Shown piece by piece: positions 26,513 through 36,844 of a stretch of 64,000 bases of DNA. The stretch covers positions 4,154,001-4,218,000 of the forward strand of contig NZ_CP059162.1 of assembly GCF_013466605.1 (NCBI RefSeq), read 5' to 3'. The notes beneath the pieces were generated by a model, which saw only the letters and a program-made list of their open reading frames with translations, was not told where the DNA came from and did not search any database. Positions within the stretch are counted from its first letter, which is position 1; each line of letters opens with the position of its first letter. The position numbers and the translations under genes were made by a program. This stretch comes from Pseudomonas chlororaphis subsp. aurantiaca (GTDB taxonomy: Bacteria > Pseudomonadota > Gammaproteobacteria > Pseudomonadales > Pseudomonadaceae).

Positions 26513-29104
26513 CTAACGGTGCCAACCAACAAACCACTGCCCGAACACCCGGGCCGGCATGGGCGAGGAAAACAGCTGGCCCTGCCCCACGTCATAGCCC
26601 CGCGCTTGAAGAATGTCGCGCTGCGCGGCGTGTTCGATGCCCTCGGCGGCCACCCGCAGGGACAGGCCCTTGCCGATGCCGATGACCGCCTCGCTCAAGG
26701 CGCGGCAAGTGGCGTCGTGCTCCAGCTCCTCGACGAAGCTCTGGTCCAGCTTCAGTTCGCTGATCGGCAAGCGCCGCAGATAGCCGAGGCTGGAATATCC
26801 CGCGCCAAAGTCATCGATGGCCAGGCGCACGCCCAGGGTGTGCAGGTCCTGAAGGGTCTGCTCGGTAGTCGGATTGCTGCACAGGAACACGCCCTCCGTG
26901 ACCTCCACGCACAGGTCCGCCGGCTGCAGGCCGCAGCGCTGCAACTGACGGGCGATCAGCGCCGCCAGGTTGAAGTTATGGAAGTTGATCGGCGACAGGT
27001 TGACCGAGATGGACGGCACCCGGATTCCCGATCGGCGCCAGCGCGCCAGTTGCTCGCAGGCCTCGCATAGCACCCACTGGCTGAGGTAGTTGATCAACCC
27101 GCACTCCTCGGCCAGCGCGATGAATTGCGCGGGCGCGATAGTGCCCAGGCTCGGGTGCTCCCAGCGCGCCAGCGCCTCGACCCCGACCAGGCCGTTGCTG
27201 CGCAAGTCGATCTGCGGTTGATAGACCAGGTGCAGGCCGTCGCTGGTCAGGGCCTGGCGCAGCGCCGTCTCCAGTTGCAGGCGCTGCTGGACGGTCTGGT
27301 CCATCTCCTCGAGGAAGAACCTGAAACCGCCGCGCTCGGTACGCTTGGCCTGGTACATGGCGATATCGGCGCAATGCAGCAGGCTTTCCATATCCTGGCC
27401 GTCGCTGGGGTACAGGCTGACACCGACGCTGGCCGAAGGAACCATGGCGGTCCCGGCAATATCGGCCGGGGCGCCCAGGGTCAGCATCAGGCGCTCGATA
27501 AAGGCCGTGACCCGGGCAGCGTTCATCCGTGGCAGCACCAGCACGAACTCATCGCCCGACAGCCGCCCGACGATGTCCGACTCGCGCAGCACGCTGCGCA
27601 GCCGTTGCGCCATGACCTTAAGCAGCTCATCGCCCGAGGCATGCCCCAGGGCATCGTTGACCTGCTTGAAGCGGTCCAGGTCGACATACAGCACCGCCAG
27701 CTCACCCTGCTCCAGGGCGACCTCGGCGAGGCTGCGGTTGGCCTCGGCCAGCAGGGAACTGCGATTGGGCAAGCCGGTCAGGGCATCGGACAAGGCCATG
27801 CGCTGGATCGACTGACGCGCCTCCTCGCGCTCCAGGGCCAGCATGCACAGGTGGGTCCCGGTCATGATCAGATGGGCATGGGTGGTATCGGGCTTGCGGC
27901 TCTCCCGGAAATACAGGGCAAAGGTTGCGCAGACCCTGCCGCCGCTGTTGCGCACCGGCATCGACCAACAGGCCCGCACCCCGGCCTGCTGCGCCAGCCA
28001 GCGGTAATCGGCCCACAGCGGATCGGTGTCGATATCGGTGACCAGCGCCGGCTCGCCGCGAAAGGCCGCGGTGCCGCAGGAGCCGGCAGCGAGCCCGATC
28101 GGCAGCCCCTCCATGGCCCTGGCGTAATCGGCCGGCAGGCCGGGGCTGGCCAGGTGATGCAGCAGCCCCTGTTCGTCCACGCCGAGGATCGAGACGACGA
28201 CCTCCGGCGCCAGGCGCTCGATTTCCTGGCACAGCAGGGTCAACACGCGCTCCAGGGGTTGCTCTTGCAACAGGGCGCCTATGACCTTGTCCTGCAGCAC
28301 TTCGGGCAGCCTGGAACGGGTGATGTCGGTGAACACGATGACGATGTTGCCGATCCGCCCCCCGGCGTCGAACACCGGCGCCGAGCAGACATGCACCCAC
28401 AGCCGCTGGCCGTTGCGCTTGCTGACCAGGCCGCAGGCTTCATGGGGCTGGCCACTGAGGATGCTCTCCAGTTGCAGCTCGTCGGCCTGGGCCGCCCCCG
28501 GGGTATCGGCGACGAAGAACATCTGCGGCGAGCGCTCCAGCAACTCCTCGCGGGAATACCCCAGCAAGCGCACCAGCCCGTCGTTGATGTAGATCAGCCG
28601 GCCGTCGGCGTCGACGATGCAGGTGGCCGAGCTGCTGGCGTTGACCGACATCGACAGCAGGCGCTGCTCGATATCCTTGAGCCGCGTCTGGGTCACGTCC
28701 TTGAAAAAGGCGGCATAGAGAATGCGCCCCTGCAGGGTGATTTTCGAGATCGCCATCGCGCCCCAGCGTTCTTCGCCATCCTTGCGTGTAATGCACACAT
28801 CGCGGCTGGTGCCGATGATCTTGTTGACCCCGGTCTCGCCGTCGTTCCGCGAGCGGATGGGGATCGGCACCAGCGTGCCGACCTCGCTGCCCAACACCTC
28901 GCGCCGTTGACAGCCCCAGAAACGCTCGGCCGCCGCATTGAAGAACACCACCTGGTTGCGATCGTCGATGATCACCACGGCATCGTTGGCCTGTTCCAGG
29001 GTCTGCGCGAAAAAGTCCGCCGCCTCTTCTCCGGTCGTTGACCCGACGCTCATATCCATTGCCGCCACTGCATGCATGCCATCACGGTCATCGTCCCTGA
29101 TCAC
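26513..29104 (-). CDS. PAS-PAS-GAF-GGDEF-EAL cyclic-di-GMP signalling protein
   Basis: The 863-residue cytosolic protein has PAS at ~28-140 and ~145-265, GAF at ~285-420, a diguanylate cyclase domain at ~430-590 and an EAL domain at ~605-855. The cyclase signature is SGDEF (RLSGDEFVLVLP), not GGDEF. The EAL motif (VGVEALARWEHP) and downstream DDFGAGYSSL, LDQSFV and EG motifs are intact, so phosphodiesterase activity is likely, with the GGDEF perhaps weak or GTP-binding. The GTG at 29104 is uncertain; ATGs at 29077 and 29059 are alternatives with no better ribosome site. Confidence 0.88.
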   Translation of the reverse strand: MIRDDDRDGMHAVAAMDMSVGSTTGEEAADFFAQTLEQANDAVVIIDDRNQVVFFNAAAERFWGCQRREVLGSEVGTLVPIPIRSRNDGETGVNKIIGTSRDVCITRKDGEERWGAMAISKITLQGRILYAAFFKDVTQTRLKDIEQRLLSMSVNASSSATCIVDADGRLIYINDGLVRLLGYSREELLERSPQMFFVADTPGAAQADELQLESILSGQPHEACGLVSKRNGQRLWVHVCSAPVFDAGGRIGNIVIVFTDITRSRLPEVLQDKVIGALLQEQPLERVLTLLCQEIERLAPEVVVSILGVDEQGLLHHLASPGLPADYARAMEGLPIGLAAGSCGTAAFRGEPALVTDIDTDPLWADYRWLAQQAGVRACWSMPVRNSGGRVCATFALYFRESRKPDTTHAHLIMTGTHLCMLALEREEARQSIQRMALSDALTGLPNRSSLLAEANRSLAEVALEQGELAVLYVDLDRFKQVNDALGHASGDELLKVMAQRLRSVLRESDIVGRLSGDEFVLVLPRMNAARVTAFIERLMLTLGAPADIAGTAMVPSASVGVSLYPSDGQDMESLLHCADIAMYQAKRTERGGFRFFLEEMDQTVQQRLQLETALRQALTSDGLHLVYQPQIDLRSNGLVGVEALARWEHPSLGTIAPAQFIALAEECGLINYLSQWVLCEACEQLARWRRSGIRVPSISVNLSPINFHNFNLAALIARQLQRCGLQPADLCVEVTEGVFLCSNPTTEQTLQDLHTLGVRLAIDDFGAGYSSLGYLRRLPISELKLDQSFVEELEHDATCRALSEAVIGIGKGLSLRVAAEGIEHAAQRDILQARGYDVGQGQLFSSPMPARVFGQWFVGWHR

Positions 29105-29758
29105 GGTGAAGCGCCATCAAGAACCCTCGAACTGGAGGGGGCCGGTCCTCGAAGCAACACCCGATACGGCTCAGCGAGGCTGAGAAACACGCGTTTACCC
29201 GGGCGAGCAGGACATCAGGCCATAGGCGTGGACATGGATCTTTTAGGCCATCGACCTGAAATTAGAGAATAGCCGCGAAGTGACAGGGCCATGGAAAACC
29301 GTGCGAACTCCGCCCTGCCCCCCGGCCCTCGCCAAGGCCATGCAATCCGTAGTGTCCGCTTGTGGAGGGCACTTTAGTCAGCGGGTTGTCCGATGTGCCA
29401 GATTTTCAGGGCTTCACGAAAAGCCAGACCTGTTCGTGAGACCACTGGACAGCAGATGAACTGCAACTGATGGACGCCCGACGGTTGCCGCCAGAATGCA
29501 GAGAAGAGGGGCGGACGGCTTATAGGGTGATTTCGCCGAGCTATTTCAAGTTTTTTGCTGCTCGTATTTTGGGTATGGATGAAGCAGGGATTGTGGTCGG
29601 AACGTTTCCGGGATCGCTAAAAAGGATGTCGAACCACACAGAAAAACATCAGGCTATTTGCGCAAACCGTCAGAAATGAAAGCCCATGCCGGGCAGCTTT
29701 CAAGAGCGGATATTTCCAATATCAACTCCCGAAAACGCTGATCGTTTAGCAGCTTACA
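29105..29758. other. Left edge of accessory island, no recognised gene
   Basis: These 654 bases pass from core-like DNA into lower-GC sequence. A 69-codon frame at 29470-29679 has no good ribosome site and no recognisable domain, so I do not call it. No tRNA, integrase or direct-repeat attachment site was seen. Confidence 0.45.
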
Positions 29759-29805
29759 ATGAGTACCCAAACCGTCAGTGTCCCCGCACAGCATAAGGAC
29801 ATCCC

Positions 29806-30306
29806 TTGCGAAGATTACTCCTCAGTAACAAAAAACTCCGAGGCATCCCCCGCCGTCTCCGTGCATTGGAGTACTGGGCCGCGGGCTTTAGCGGTGAGTT
29901 CTATCCTCACATTGATGAACGCCAGCGCTACACGCACTGGAAAATTCCAGTGCTCAATACCCTCGTTGAAGGTCCGCAGGCACGTATCGAATTGCAGGCG
30001 TTTTGCGTTCAGCAACTGCTCGAAGCAGCGAACCATCTTTCCCGCGCTGCGGATCGCAGCCAGGGCTACTACCGCGTCGCCTGCCTACTGGTATGGCCCT
30101 GGCTGCACCAAAGTGAAGTAACGGTGTTCTATGACCGTGAGTACTACCTGAGTTTTCTGGGGCAGCATAATTCGCTCGCTCCAATAAGCCTGAGCCACAA
30201 GCTTGCCCTGGATATACCCGAGTCATTCATCGAACATGGGCATGATGTAACCCAAAGCGATGATGAGGTTGAAGTTCAGTGGTGGTGTATTGGAGAGCGT
30301 GCCTGA
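29806..30306 (+). CDS. DUF3916 protein, TTG start
   Basis: The 166-residue protein begins with TTG, preceded by AAGGA at a 6-nt spacing; no in-frame ATG fits. The N-terminal pattern KKLRGIPRRLRALEYW and the central YTHWKIPVLNTLVEG match DUF3916, a small cytosolic family of unknown function often found in toxin-immunity and island settings. First gene of the accessory island. Confidence 0.72.
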   Translation: MRRLLLSNKKLRGIPRRLRALEYWAAGFSGEFYPHIDERQRYTHWKIPVLNTLVEGPQARIELQAFCVQQLLEAANHLSRAADRSQGYYRVACLLVWPWLHQSEVTVFYDREYYLSFLGQHNSLAPISLSHKLALDIPESFIEHGHDVTQSDDEVEVQWWCIGERA

Positions 30307-30353
30307 TCAACGCAGTTCAGGAACAGGCCCTGGGTTGATAGTTGATCACTAGG

Positions 30354-30839
30354 CTAATAGCCAAGCTCAAATTGCTGAAAGCCCATGCGCTTGATGTAAA
30401 TCCAAAAGTCATCCCCTGGCTCATGCAGCTCCATGCAGACGCTGTGACTCATACACAGTTCGTCTTCATCGACCAGGGTTCGACCCCAATCAAAATCAGG
30501 GTTCTTGGAAATGGTATAGCCGGGGTAAGGTGAGTCGAGATCGAAGTGGATCGAGTACACATACAACGGAGACTCCCACTGCATATGAGTTTCATAAAGC
30601 CGCATCAATTCGGGCATCTGCGTTTTACAGTGCTGTTCGGCAAAATTTAGGGCTTGGGGCAAGTCAATCCACGCAGCGTTGACCACTCGTTGCGCTTCGA
30701 TAAGCCTGCCATGGGGTAGCTCGTTATCGTGATGCTGGACGTAAATTAATCGGCTCCCAAACTGGAACTCGCATTGCCAGACACCCGAGGGAATACGCCA
30801 ATGGCCGATCATGGATTCGTTCAGTAGATTGATGTTCAT
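30354..30839 (-). CDS. Unrecognised 161-aa protein (immunity-like)
   Basis: An acidic soluble protein with an even codon pattern and no membrane segment. Aromatic-rich motifs include GHWRIPSGVWQCEF and LYVYSIHFDLDSPYPGY. I do not recognise the family. Size, acidity and place beside DUF3916 and a toxin-like fragment resemble orphan immunity genes, which is inference from context. No clear Shine-Dalgarno upstream of the ATG. Confidence 0.55.
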   Translation of the reverse strand: MNINLLNESMIGHWRIPSGVWQCEFQFGSRLIYVQHHDNELPHGRLIEAQRVVNAAWIDLPQALNFAEQHCKTQMPELMRLYETHMQWESPLYVYSIHFDLDSPYPGYTISKNPDFDWGRTLVDEDELCMSHSVCMELHEPGDDFWIYIKRMGFQQFELGY

Positions 30840-30891
30840 CGCGGTGCTACGTAGTTGGGGGTGCTCAGGTTACCGTCGAGTGCCTGTCTGA

Positions 30892-31104
30892 AAATACCTG
30901 TCCCTTAGAGCTGTCCGCCCAACATCCACAAGATCTGACCTGCAGAAATGGATCAAGAACTGCAACTTTTCTAAGAGCTGCTCTTGCCATAAGCAGCCAC
31001 TCGAAGAAGCCGCCAAACGGGACTCACGGTGGATCTGGGATTACGAAACCTACCACAAGTTATCGATACCCGAAGCAGACTTCATCCTGAGTGAAAAAGA
31101 TTAA
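30892..31104 (+). pseudogene. 3' fragment of a coding gene
   Basis: A frame open from 30892 to the TAA at 31102-31104 has no start codon or ribosome site. Its C-terminal portion reads convincingly as protein (LQKWIKNCNFSKSC, then RDSRWIWDYETYHKLSIPEA). It looks like the C-terminal tail of a larger gene lost by recombination. Source family not identified; Sel1/DUF6396-type proteins have a somewhat similar tail, but this is only an impression. Confidence 0.5.
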
Positions 31105-31114
31105 GTCTCACGCC

Positions 31115-31621
31115 TTATTGAAAAGAGGTCCTACGCGGTGCTCTTGTAAACAATTGCAACTGATGCTCTCCGTGGGTTGAGCGATAGGTGGACCCTGATG
31201 GTACAAATCCAAGTTTGATCAAGACTCGATGCATAACAATATTTTCCAAGCGCGAAGTAGCTAGGACTCCATCCGCACTTACCAGTGAGATTGCAGCCTC
31301 CGCAAGAGAATGTGCGTAACCTTTACCTCTAGCAACTGGGGTAACAAACACCCAACCCAACTCATAGGGAAATGCGTCTTTTGCATGCGTAAATCCCGAG
31401 GCACGAGCCACCCTAGCGCGATACCTATCATTGGGGTTCTTTATTGCCGCCACCCCAACTAACTGCCCATCGACACGTAGAAAAGCCAGTTGTTCTGCAT
31501 CCATCACCCGCTGGCTCAGCCCACCAGCTTCCACTTCACCTCCTTGCACAACCAAATCGACAAAGTCGCAGATTTCAGCAGTGGAACATTCACCGGGACT
31601 TTTCACTTCGATTCGACTCAT
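31115..31621 (-). CDS. GNAT family N-acetyltransferase
   Basis: The 168-residue protein has the GNAT acetyl-CoA-binding motif A region (LGWVFVTPVARGKGYAHSLA, with the R-G-K-G loop) and motif B (NIVMHRVLIKLGF). GGGGGGAG lies 5 nt before the ATG at 31621; the longer frame to 31711 is not supported. Substrate unknown. Within the island, downstream of a disrupted DUF7002 gene. Confidence 0.82.
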   Translation of the reverse strand: MSRIEVKSPGECSTAEICDFVDLVVQGGEVEAGGLSQRVMDAEQLAFLRVDGQLVGVAAIKNPNDRYRARVARASGFTHAKDAFPYELGWVFVTPVARGKGYAHSLAEAAISLVSADGVLATSRLENIVMHRVLIKLGFVPSGSTYRSTHGEHQLQLFTRAPRRTSFQ

Positions 31622-31724
31622 GCCACTCCCCCCTTTAGCAATCATGATGAGCACCTCGAGTCGCCCACTCTTGAAACAATATGTGGCGGTTAAGCTGAGG
31701 AGGTTATCCAAGACTCATGCTTAG

Positions 31725-32111
31725 TCAAGGATAGAGACAACCCAGAACGTTTGAACCGATCATCCGTCGCACCTCAACAACATAGTCAGCAATATTTGGC
31801 ACATAGTGATCTACTGTGATCTCGACGACCTCTTTGAGCGGTGCGCCATTCCTCTTGGCTGGGTAGTCAGGAATGCGCTGGAACGTATTTTCATCCCTAG
31901 CATGCGGCATTGGCCAGGTATTGCCTGAATTCATGTGGCATAGCCAAATACTGGCTGAGTAATCGCGAATAAAGCGCTCCGAGTCGACCGTCAGGACGTC
32001 ATGCTCCAGAGCTCGATAGGCACGAGCATTTAGCAAGACATTCAGCCGTTTTTCCTCTGCCCAGAAAAAAACTTTCTGATTGATCTGGTGGTACCACTGT
32101 TCGGGGGTGAT
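31725..32111 (-). pseudogene. DUF7002 protein, 5' end lost at IS junction
   Basis: The frame continues upstream of any start codon to the IS3-family boundary at 32112. The remaining ~128 residues read TPEQWYHQINQKVFFWAEEK, then HDVLTVDSERFI, MNSGNTWPMPHARDENTF and VVEITVDHYVPNIADYVV, the C-terminal pattern of DUF7002. The expected N-terminal part is absent on the far side of the IS, so it was deleted rather than merely interrupted. A TTG at 32036 could be read as a start but would split a conserved motif. Confidence 0.7.
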
Positions 32112-32175
32112 TGTAGTGGTCTAATGAAACCGGACACCCATTTAGGCGAGAATGCTCGCCAGATAGAGGTGTCTG

Positions 32176-33338
<1,163 letters not shown>

Positions 33339-33858
33339 CCACTACATTCGAACCGTCGTTATCTCGTGCGAATCGGGTATTGATTAACGAGACGGGAGCT
33401 TGGGAAACCCGCTCTATTTCCTCTATGAACTGAATGGTGTCGGGATGTAGTTGCTCAAAGCGCCTTGCATTCCGGTTGGCTGCGATCAAGTAATCGGCAA
33501 ACGTGAGGACGACATCAGTGGGAGCATTAAGAGCGCAAGCACGCCTAAACTGATCCCAATCAAACCAACCCACACGACGATTTCTTTTAGTCGTAGAAGT
33601 CTTTTCAGCTTTGTTGAGTATCTCTGCATCTAACCCTGCCTCCTGAGCGATATCAGCAAAGGTCGTCGGGTGTTTGAGTGGGCCTGAGGTCTCACCCGTG
33701 TCACCATCGGGATCACCAACCCGAATTGGCATGGGGCGGATCACCATGAGAATTTTTCTAACCCTGCTGGGCGAGATTCCTGCTTCTGCAAGACTGAACG
33801 AGCCCCATGAAAGACAGGACACTGTTTCCCCCTTACGATAAGGGATAGGCAAACGGTT

Positions 33859-34251
33859 ATGTTTATGACTAACAGCAACGATAAGAGTGGGGAGCTTTTG
33901 GGCCAGGAGCGGCGGCGCCGCTGGAGCCCAGAGCAAAAGCTGGCCATGGTTCGCGAGAGCCTTGAGCCAGGACAAAGTGTGTCGGTCGTCGCTCGGCGCA
34001 ACGGCATCAATGCCAATCAGCTGTTCTTGTGGCGCAAGCTGTATCAGGACGGCAGCCTGTCGGCGGTCAGTGCTGGCGAAGCCGTGGTGCCTGCCTCCGA
34101 GCTGAGCGATGCGCTCAAGCAGATCCGTGAACTGCAACGGATGCTGGGCAAGAAAACGATGGAAGCCGAAATCCTCAAAGAGGCCGTGGAGATCGCCCGG
34201 TCGCGAAAATGGATTGCGCACTCACCCTTGTTGCCGGGGGACGACCAGTGA
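33859..34251 (+). CDS. IS2-group transposase OrfA
   Basis: The 130-residue HTH protein carries [20 protein letters not shown] and [13 protein letters not shown], followed by a coiled segment ([20 protein letters not shown]). It overlaps orfB by 43 nt in the -1 frame, which fits programmed frameshifting or coupled translation. ATG at 33865 is an alternative start. Confidence 0.88.
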   Translation: MFMTNSNDKSGELLGQERRRRWSPEQKLAMVRESLEPGQSVSVVARRNGINANQLFLWRKLYQDGSLSAVSAGEAVVPASELSDALKQIRELQRMLGKKTMEAEILKEAVEIARSRKWIAHSPLLPGDDQ

Positions 34252-35084
34252 AGCTGGTCAGCGAATGTCTCGGTGTGGCGCGCTCGCAATTAACGGTTCG
34301 AATCAAGCAATCGGTATCGCCCAAAGTACGGCGAAGTAGGCCTGTGGACGATGCTGCGCTGGTGGTCGAAATCCAGCAACAGGTCAGCGAGCTTCCCAGC
34401 TATGGCTACCGTCGTGTCTGGGGATTGCTGCGTCGCGCCCGTGAAACCCAGTCGCTGCCGGCGATCAACGTGAAACGAGTTTACCGGGTCATGCGTGATC
34501 ACAACTTGCTGTTGGAACGTCGACTCAAACAGCCCGGCGTGCCGCGTCGGCACGAAGGCCGTATTGCGGTGAAAACCAGCGATACGCGTTGGTGCTCGGA
34601 CGGCTTTGAGTTCCGCTGCGAGGACGGGGCCAAACTGAGCGTGACCTTCGCCCTGGACTGCTGTGATCGCGAGGCCATCGGCTGGGTCGCGAGCCCGACC
34701 GGGTACAGCGGCGATGATATCCGCGACTTGATGCTGGAAAGCGTGGAGAAGCGCTTTGGTGATCAACTGCCCGTCACGCCGGTGCAATGGCTAAGCGACA
34801 ACGGCTCGGCGTACACCGCCGAACAGACACGCCTGTTTGCTCGACAGATCGGCTTGCAGCCGGTGACCACCCCGGTGCGCAGCCCGCAGAGCAACGGCAT
34901 GGCCGAGAGCTTCGTGAAGACGATCAAGCGTGACTACGTGGCGCACATGCCCAAGCCGGATCGAGAAACGGCGTTGCGTAACTTGGCAATCGCCTTCGAG
35001 CATTACAACGAGCAGCATCCGCACAGCGCCTTGAATTACCGTTCACCAAGGGAGTTCAGGCGCTTGGCGCCAGCATCAATTTAA
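34209..35084 (+). CDS. IS2-group transposase OrfB (DDE domain)
   Basis: The 291-residue protein has an HTH_21-type N-terminal part ([16 protein letters not shown]) and the integrase core with [16 protein letters not shown] and [13 protein letters not shown] as the catalytic D, D and E blocks, then the C-terminal [19 protein letters not shown]. Intact. Confidence 0.9.
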   Translation: MDCALTLVAGGRPVKLVSECLGVARSQLTVRIKQSVSPKVRRSRPVDDAALVVEIQQQVSELPSYGYRRVWGLLRRARETQSLPAINVKRVYRVMRDHNLLLERRLKQPGVPRRHEGRIAVKTSDTRWCSDGFEFRCEDGAKLSVTFALDCCDREAIGWVASPTGYSGDDIRDLMLESVEKRFGDQLPVTPVQWLSDNGSAYTAEQTRLFARQIGLQPVTTPVRSPQSNGMAESFVKTIKRDYVAHMPKPDRETALRNLAIAFEHYNEQHPHSALNYRSPREFRRLAPASI

Positions 35085-36295
35085 CGGGGAGTTGGTGTCC
35101 GGTTTTGTAGGGGCAAGTCCAAAGACAGCCTGCGACATTCGTGTCTCTTGAGGTGACGTAGGGATAGATTCCATGAAACAGGCTGAGGCCACTTCCTTGA
35201 GTTCCTTCAAGGAGAATCGAATGACAGTTTCGATAAGCTTCTTCCAAACGGTCAGCTGTACAACCGTGATAGTTGCCCTCTGTTCCCACATAGGGTTCTA
35301 GCTCACAGACATCACGGGCTAGCCTGACTTTCCCGTTTCCCCGGTCAAGTATTCGCCTTGCAGTGGCGGCACCGCTGCCGCTGCCTGTAGAGGCTATTGT
35401 GCCAACAAGCCTCTGCTGCTCCGTCTCTATATCTTGGTCATCAATGATCGTCGCTTGAGGGTCTATAAAGAGACGATCAGCACTAATCTCGCAGTCAGCA
35501 ATCTCTTTCAGGAGACCTCGGAGCTCGATGGTCATTCCCGGACCAAGAAGCAGTCTAGCGGTTACATCCCTAGCGCCTGAAGGTAGGTGGTGATACGTGT
35601 ACTCACCCTTCACAGATGCCACTGTATGACCCGCATTGGGGCCTCCAACTCGCACTAGAACGTTGTATTCGCGAGCGAGGTACGAAACGACGTTTCCCTT
35701 ACCCTCACTACCAAACTGCCCTCCGATAAGCACGTCAACACAACGAACTTCAGGGGACGTAAACAGATGTAGACGGGCTGCGACTCGCACCAGGGTATCG
35801 CGCGCATCTGAACGAGTTGTATAGATCCTTACGTCCGCATCGTTTTTCAGAGTCCTTATGTGCGTGTCATCAATCAAACGATTAATGGACTCGAAAGGCG
35901 GTGCATCCTTTCCTTCAGTACCCTGGTATCGCTCAACCAGTGTTTCTGTATTTGCCCATAGATGAACGTGCACAAGATTCTCGGCAAACGCGCGACGAAA
36001 GGCATACACCTGCTCTGGACTCGTTACGTAGTCCACAACTACCGGTTGATCTGGCGGTAGGCCTAGCAGCCTGGCCTGCAGAGCCTTCGTGACCCAATCC
36101 GAGTTAGTGAGTTCGTCCTGCTCTCGCTCACGAGCAGCCAACTCCTCACGCGTGAGCGACTCATCATCAGTTACCGCCAGGACATCTCGGGTCCTCAAGG
36201 CGTAGAAACCAAACTCTTTCTCGAGAAGCTTCGCTAGACCAGTTTTACCTGTACATGTCTTCCCACTGATAACGACAATCTGACGGTTTCCCATC

Positions 36296-36844
36296 TCATC
36301 GCTCCTGGCAGAACGCTGCTATGCGTTGTGTGATTTCTTCGATCGAGTAGTGCTCGGTGTCCACAATCAGGTCGGCGAGCCCAATAAGTGAGCGTGCTGC
36401 TTGTTCGTTTGGATGACAGACTGCGTCTTGGTAAGACGAGTCAACGTGAGGTTGAACCCGGGAATTGAAACGAACCTCAAGGGTGTGCTCGGAAACAGTG
36501 AGATGGACGTGCTTAACCAATCCAGGGAAACGAGACTTGAAATGCTCGACTTGACGATGCTTTCTGACGGCATCTAAAAGCCAGTGGGTAGTATCTGGTG
36601 TGCCACTGATCACGGGTACAACAACGCAATCTATGATCCAGCTGTAATCCGTATCTACATCCAGCTGGTCACCAAACTGTTGCAGATTCAGCCTTGTTGG
36701 CTGAAGGCCTTGAAGCTCAAGCTGTGAACGCAGATAGCCGCTACTGCTGATGCTGGTGTAACCATGCTTGGATTTAAGGTCTTGAGCTATGGTGCTTTTC
36801 CCCACACCTATTGCGCCACTCAGAAGCAATATCCTTTTCATCAT
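36296..36844 (-). CDS. P-loop nucleotide/deoxynucleotide kinase-like protein
   Basis: The 182-residue protein begins with a Walker A motif GAIGVGKST (residues ~10-18). Helical lid-like and Arg-rich segments follow, resembling dNMP kinase, adenylate-kinase and dephospho-CoA-kinase folds. It ends one base before the kinase-synthetase fusion start, so the two were one operon. Two P-loop kinases with an adenylosuccinate synthetase-like enzyme suggest modification and phosphorylation of a purine nucleotide. Specific substrate unknown. ATG at 36844 or the next codon. Confidence 0.7.
   Translation of the reverse strand: MMKRILLLSGAIGVGKSTIAQDLKSKHGYTSISSSGYLRSQLELQGLQPTRLNLQQFGDQLDVDTDYSWIIDCVVVPVISGTPDTTHWLLDAVRKHRQVEHFKSRFPGLVKHVHLTVSEHTLEVRFNSRVQPHVDSSYQDAVCHPNEQAARSLIGLADLIVDTEHYSIEEITQRIAAFCQER

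Larger units (their letters stand above)
33795..35121 (+). mobile_element. IS3-family, IS2-group element (1,327 bp) with 5-bp target duplication
   Basis: The left end starts TGAACGAGCCCCATGAAAGA and the inverse right end TGGACTTGCCCCTACAAAAC, imperfect inverted repeats that converge on GGACAC. AAGAC is duplicated at 33790-33794 and 35122-35126. Insertion is inside the synthetase domain of the fusion gene, in the opposite orientation to it. Confidence 0.93.
33347..36294 (-). pseudogene. P-loop kinase-adenylosuccinate synthetase (PurZ-like) fusion, interrupted by IS
   Basis: Residues ~1-180 (36294 downward) form a P-loop kinase-like domain with GKTCTGKT at 11-18. From ~186 an adenylosuccinate synthetase domain follows with IGGQFGSEGKGN, GGPNAGHT and EGTQGSGLSLFHGIYPYV. 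The gene is split at 35122/33794 by the IS2-like element; without it and one copy of the 5-bp duplication the frame resumes as AGC-L-AEAG and continues (PIRVGDP, TSTTKRNRRVGW, LNAPTDVVLTFADYL) to 33347, where an IS3 end replaces the C-terminus. Ser196 stands where PurA has its catalytic Asp (GDEGKGK), as I recall for phage PurZ. Now inactive unless the IS excises. Confidence 0.8.

Noticed and set aside
31725..32036. Complete 103-aa protein starting at TTG
   Set aside because: The frame and DUF7002 similarity continue upstream to the IS boundary, so it is a truncated gene rather than a short protein.
35056..36294. 412-codon intact adenylosuccinate synthetase
   Set aside because: The frame runs past the insertion point into the IS end (WTCPYKTG...), so the synthetase domain is truncated; annotated as an interrupted gene instead.
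33347..36294. Housekeeping purA
   Set aside because: Fused N-terminal kinase, Ser in place of the catalytic Asp, island context and IS disruption argue against the essential purine-biosynthesis gene.
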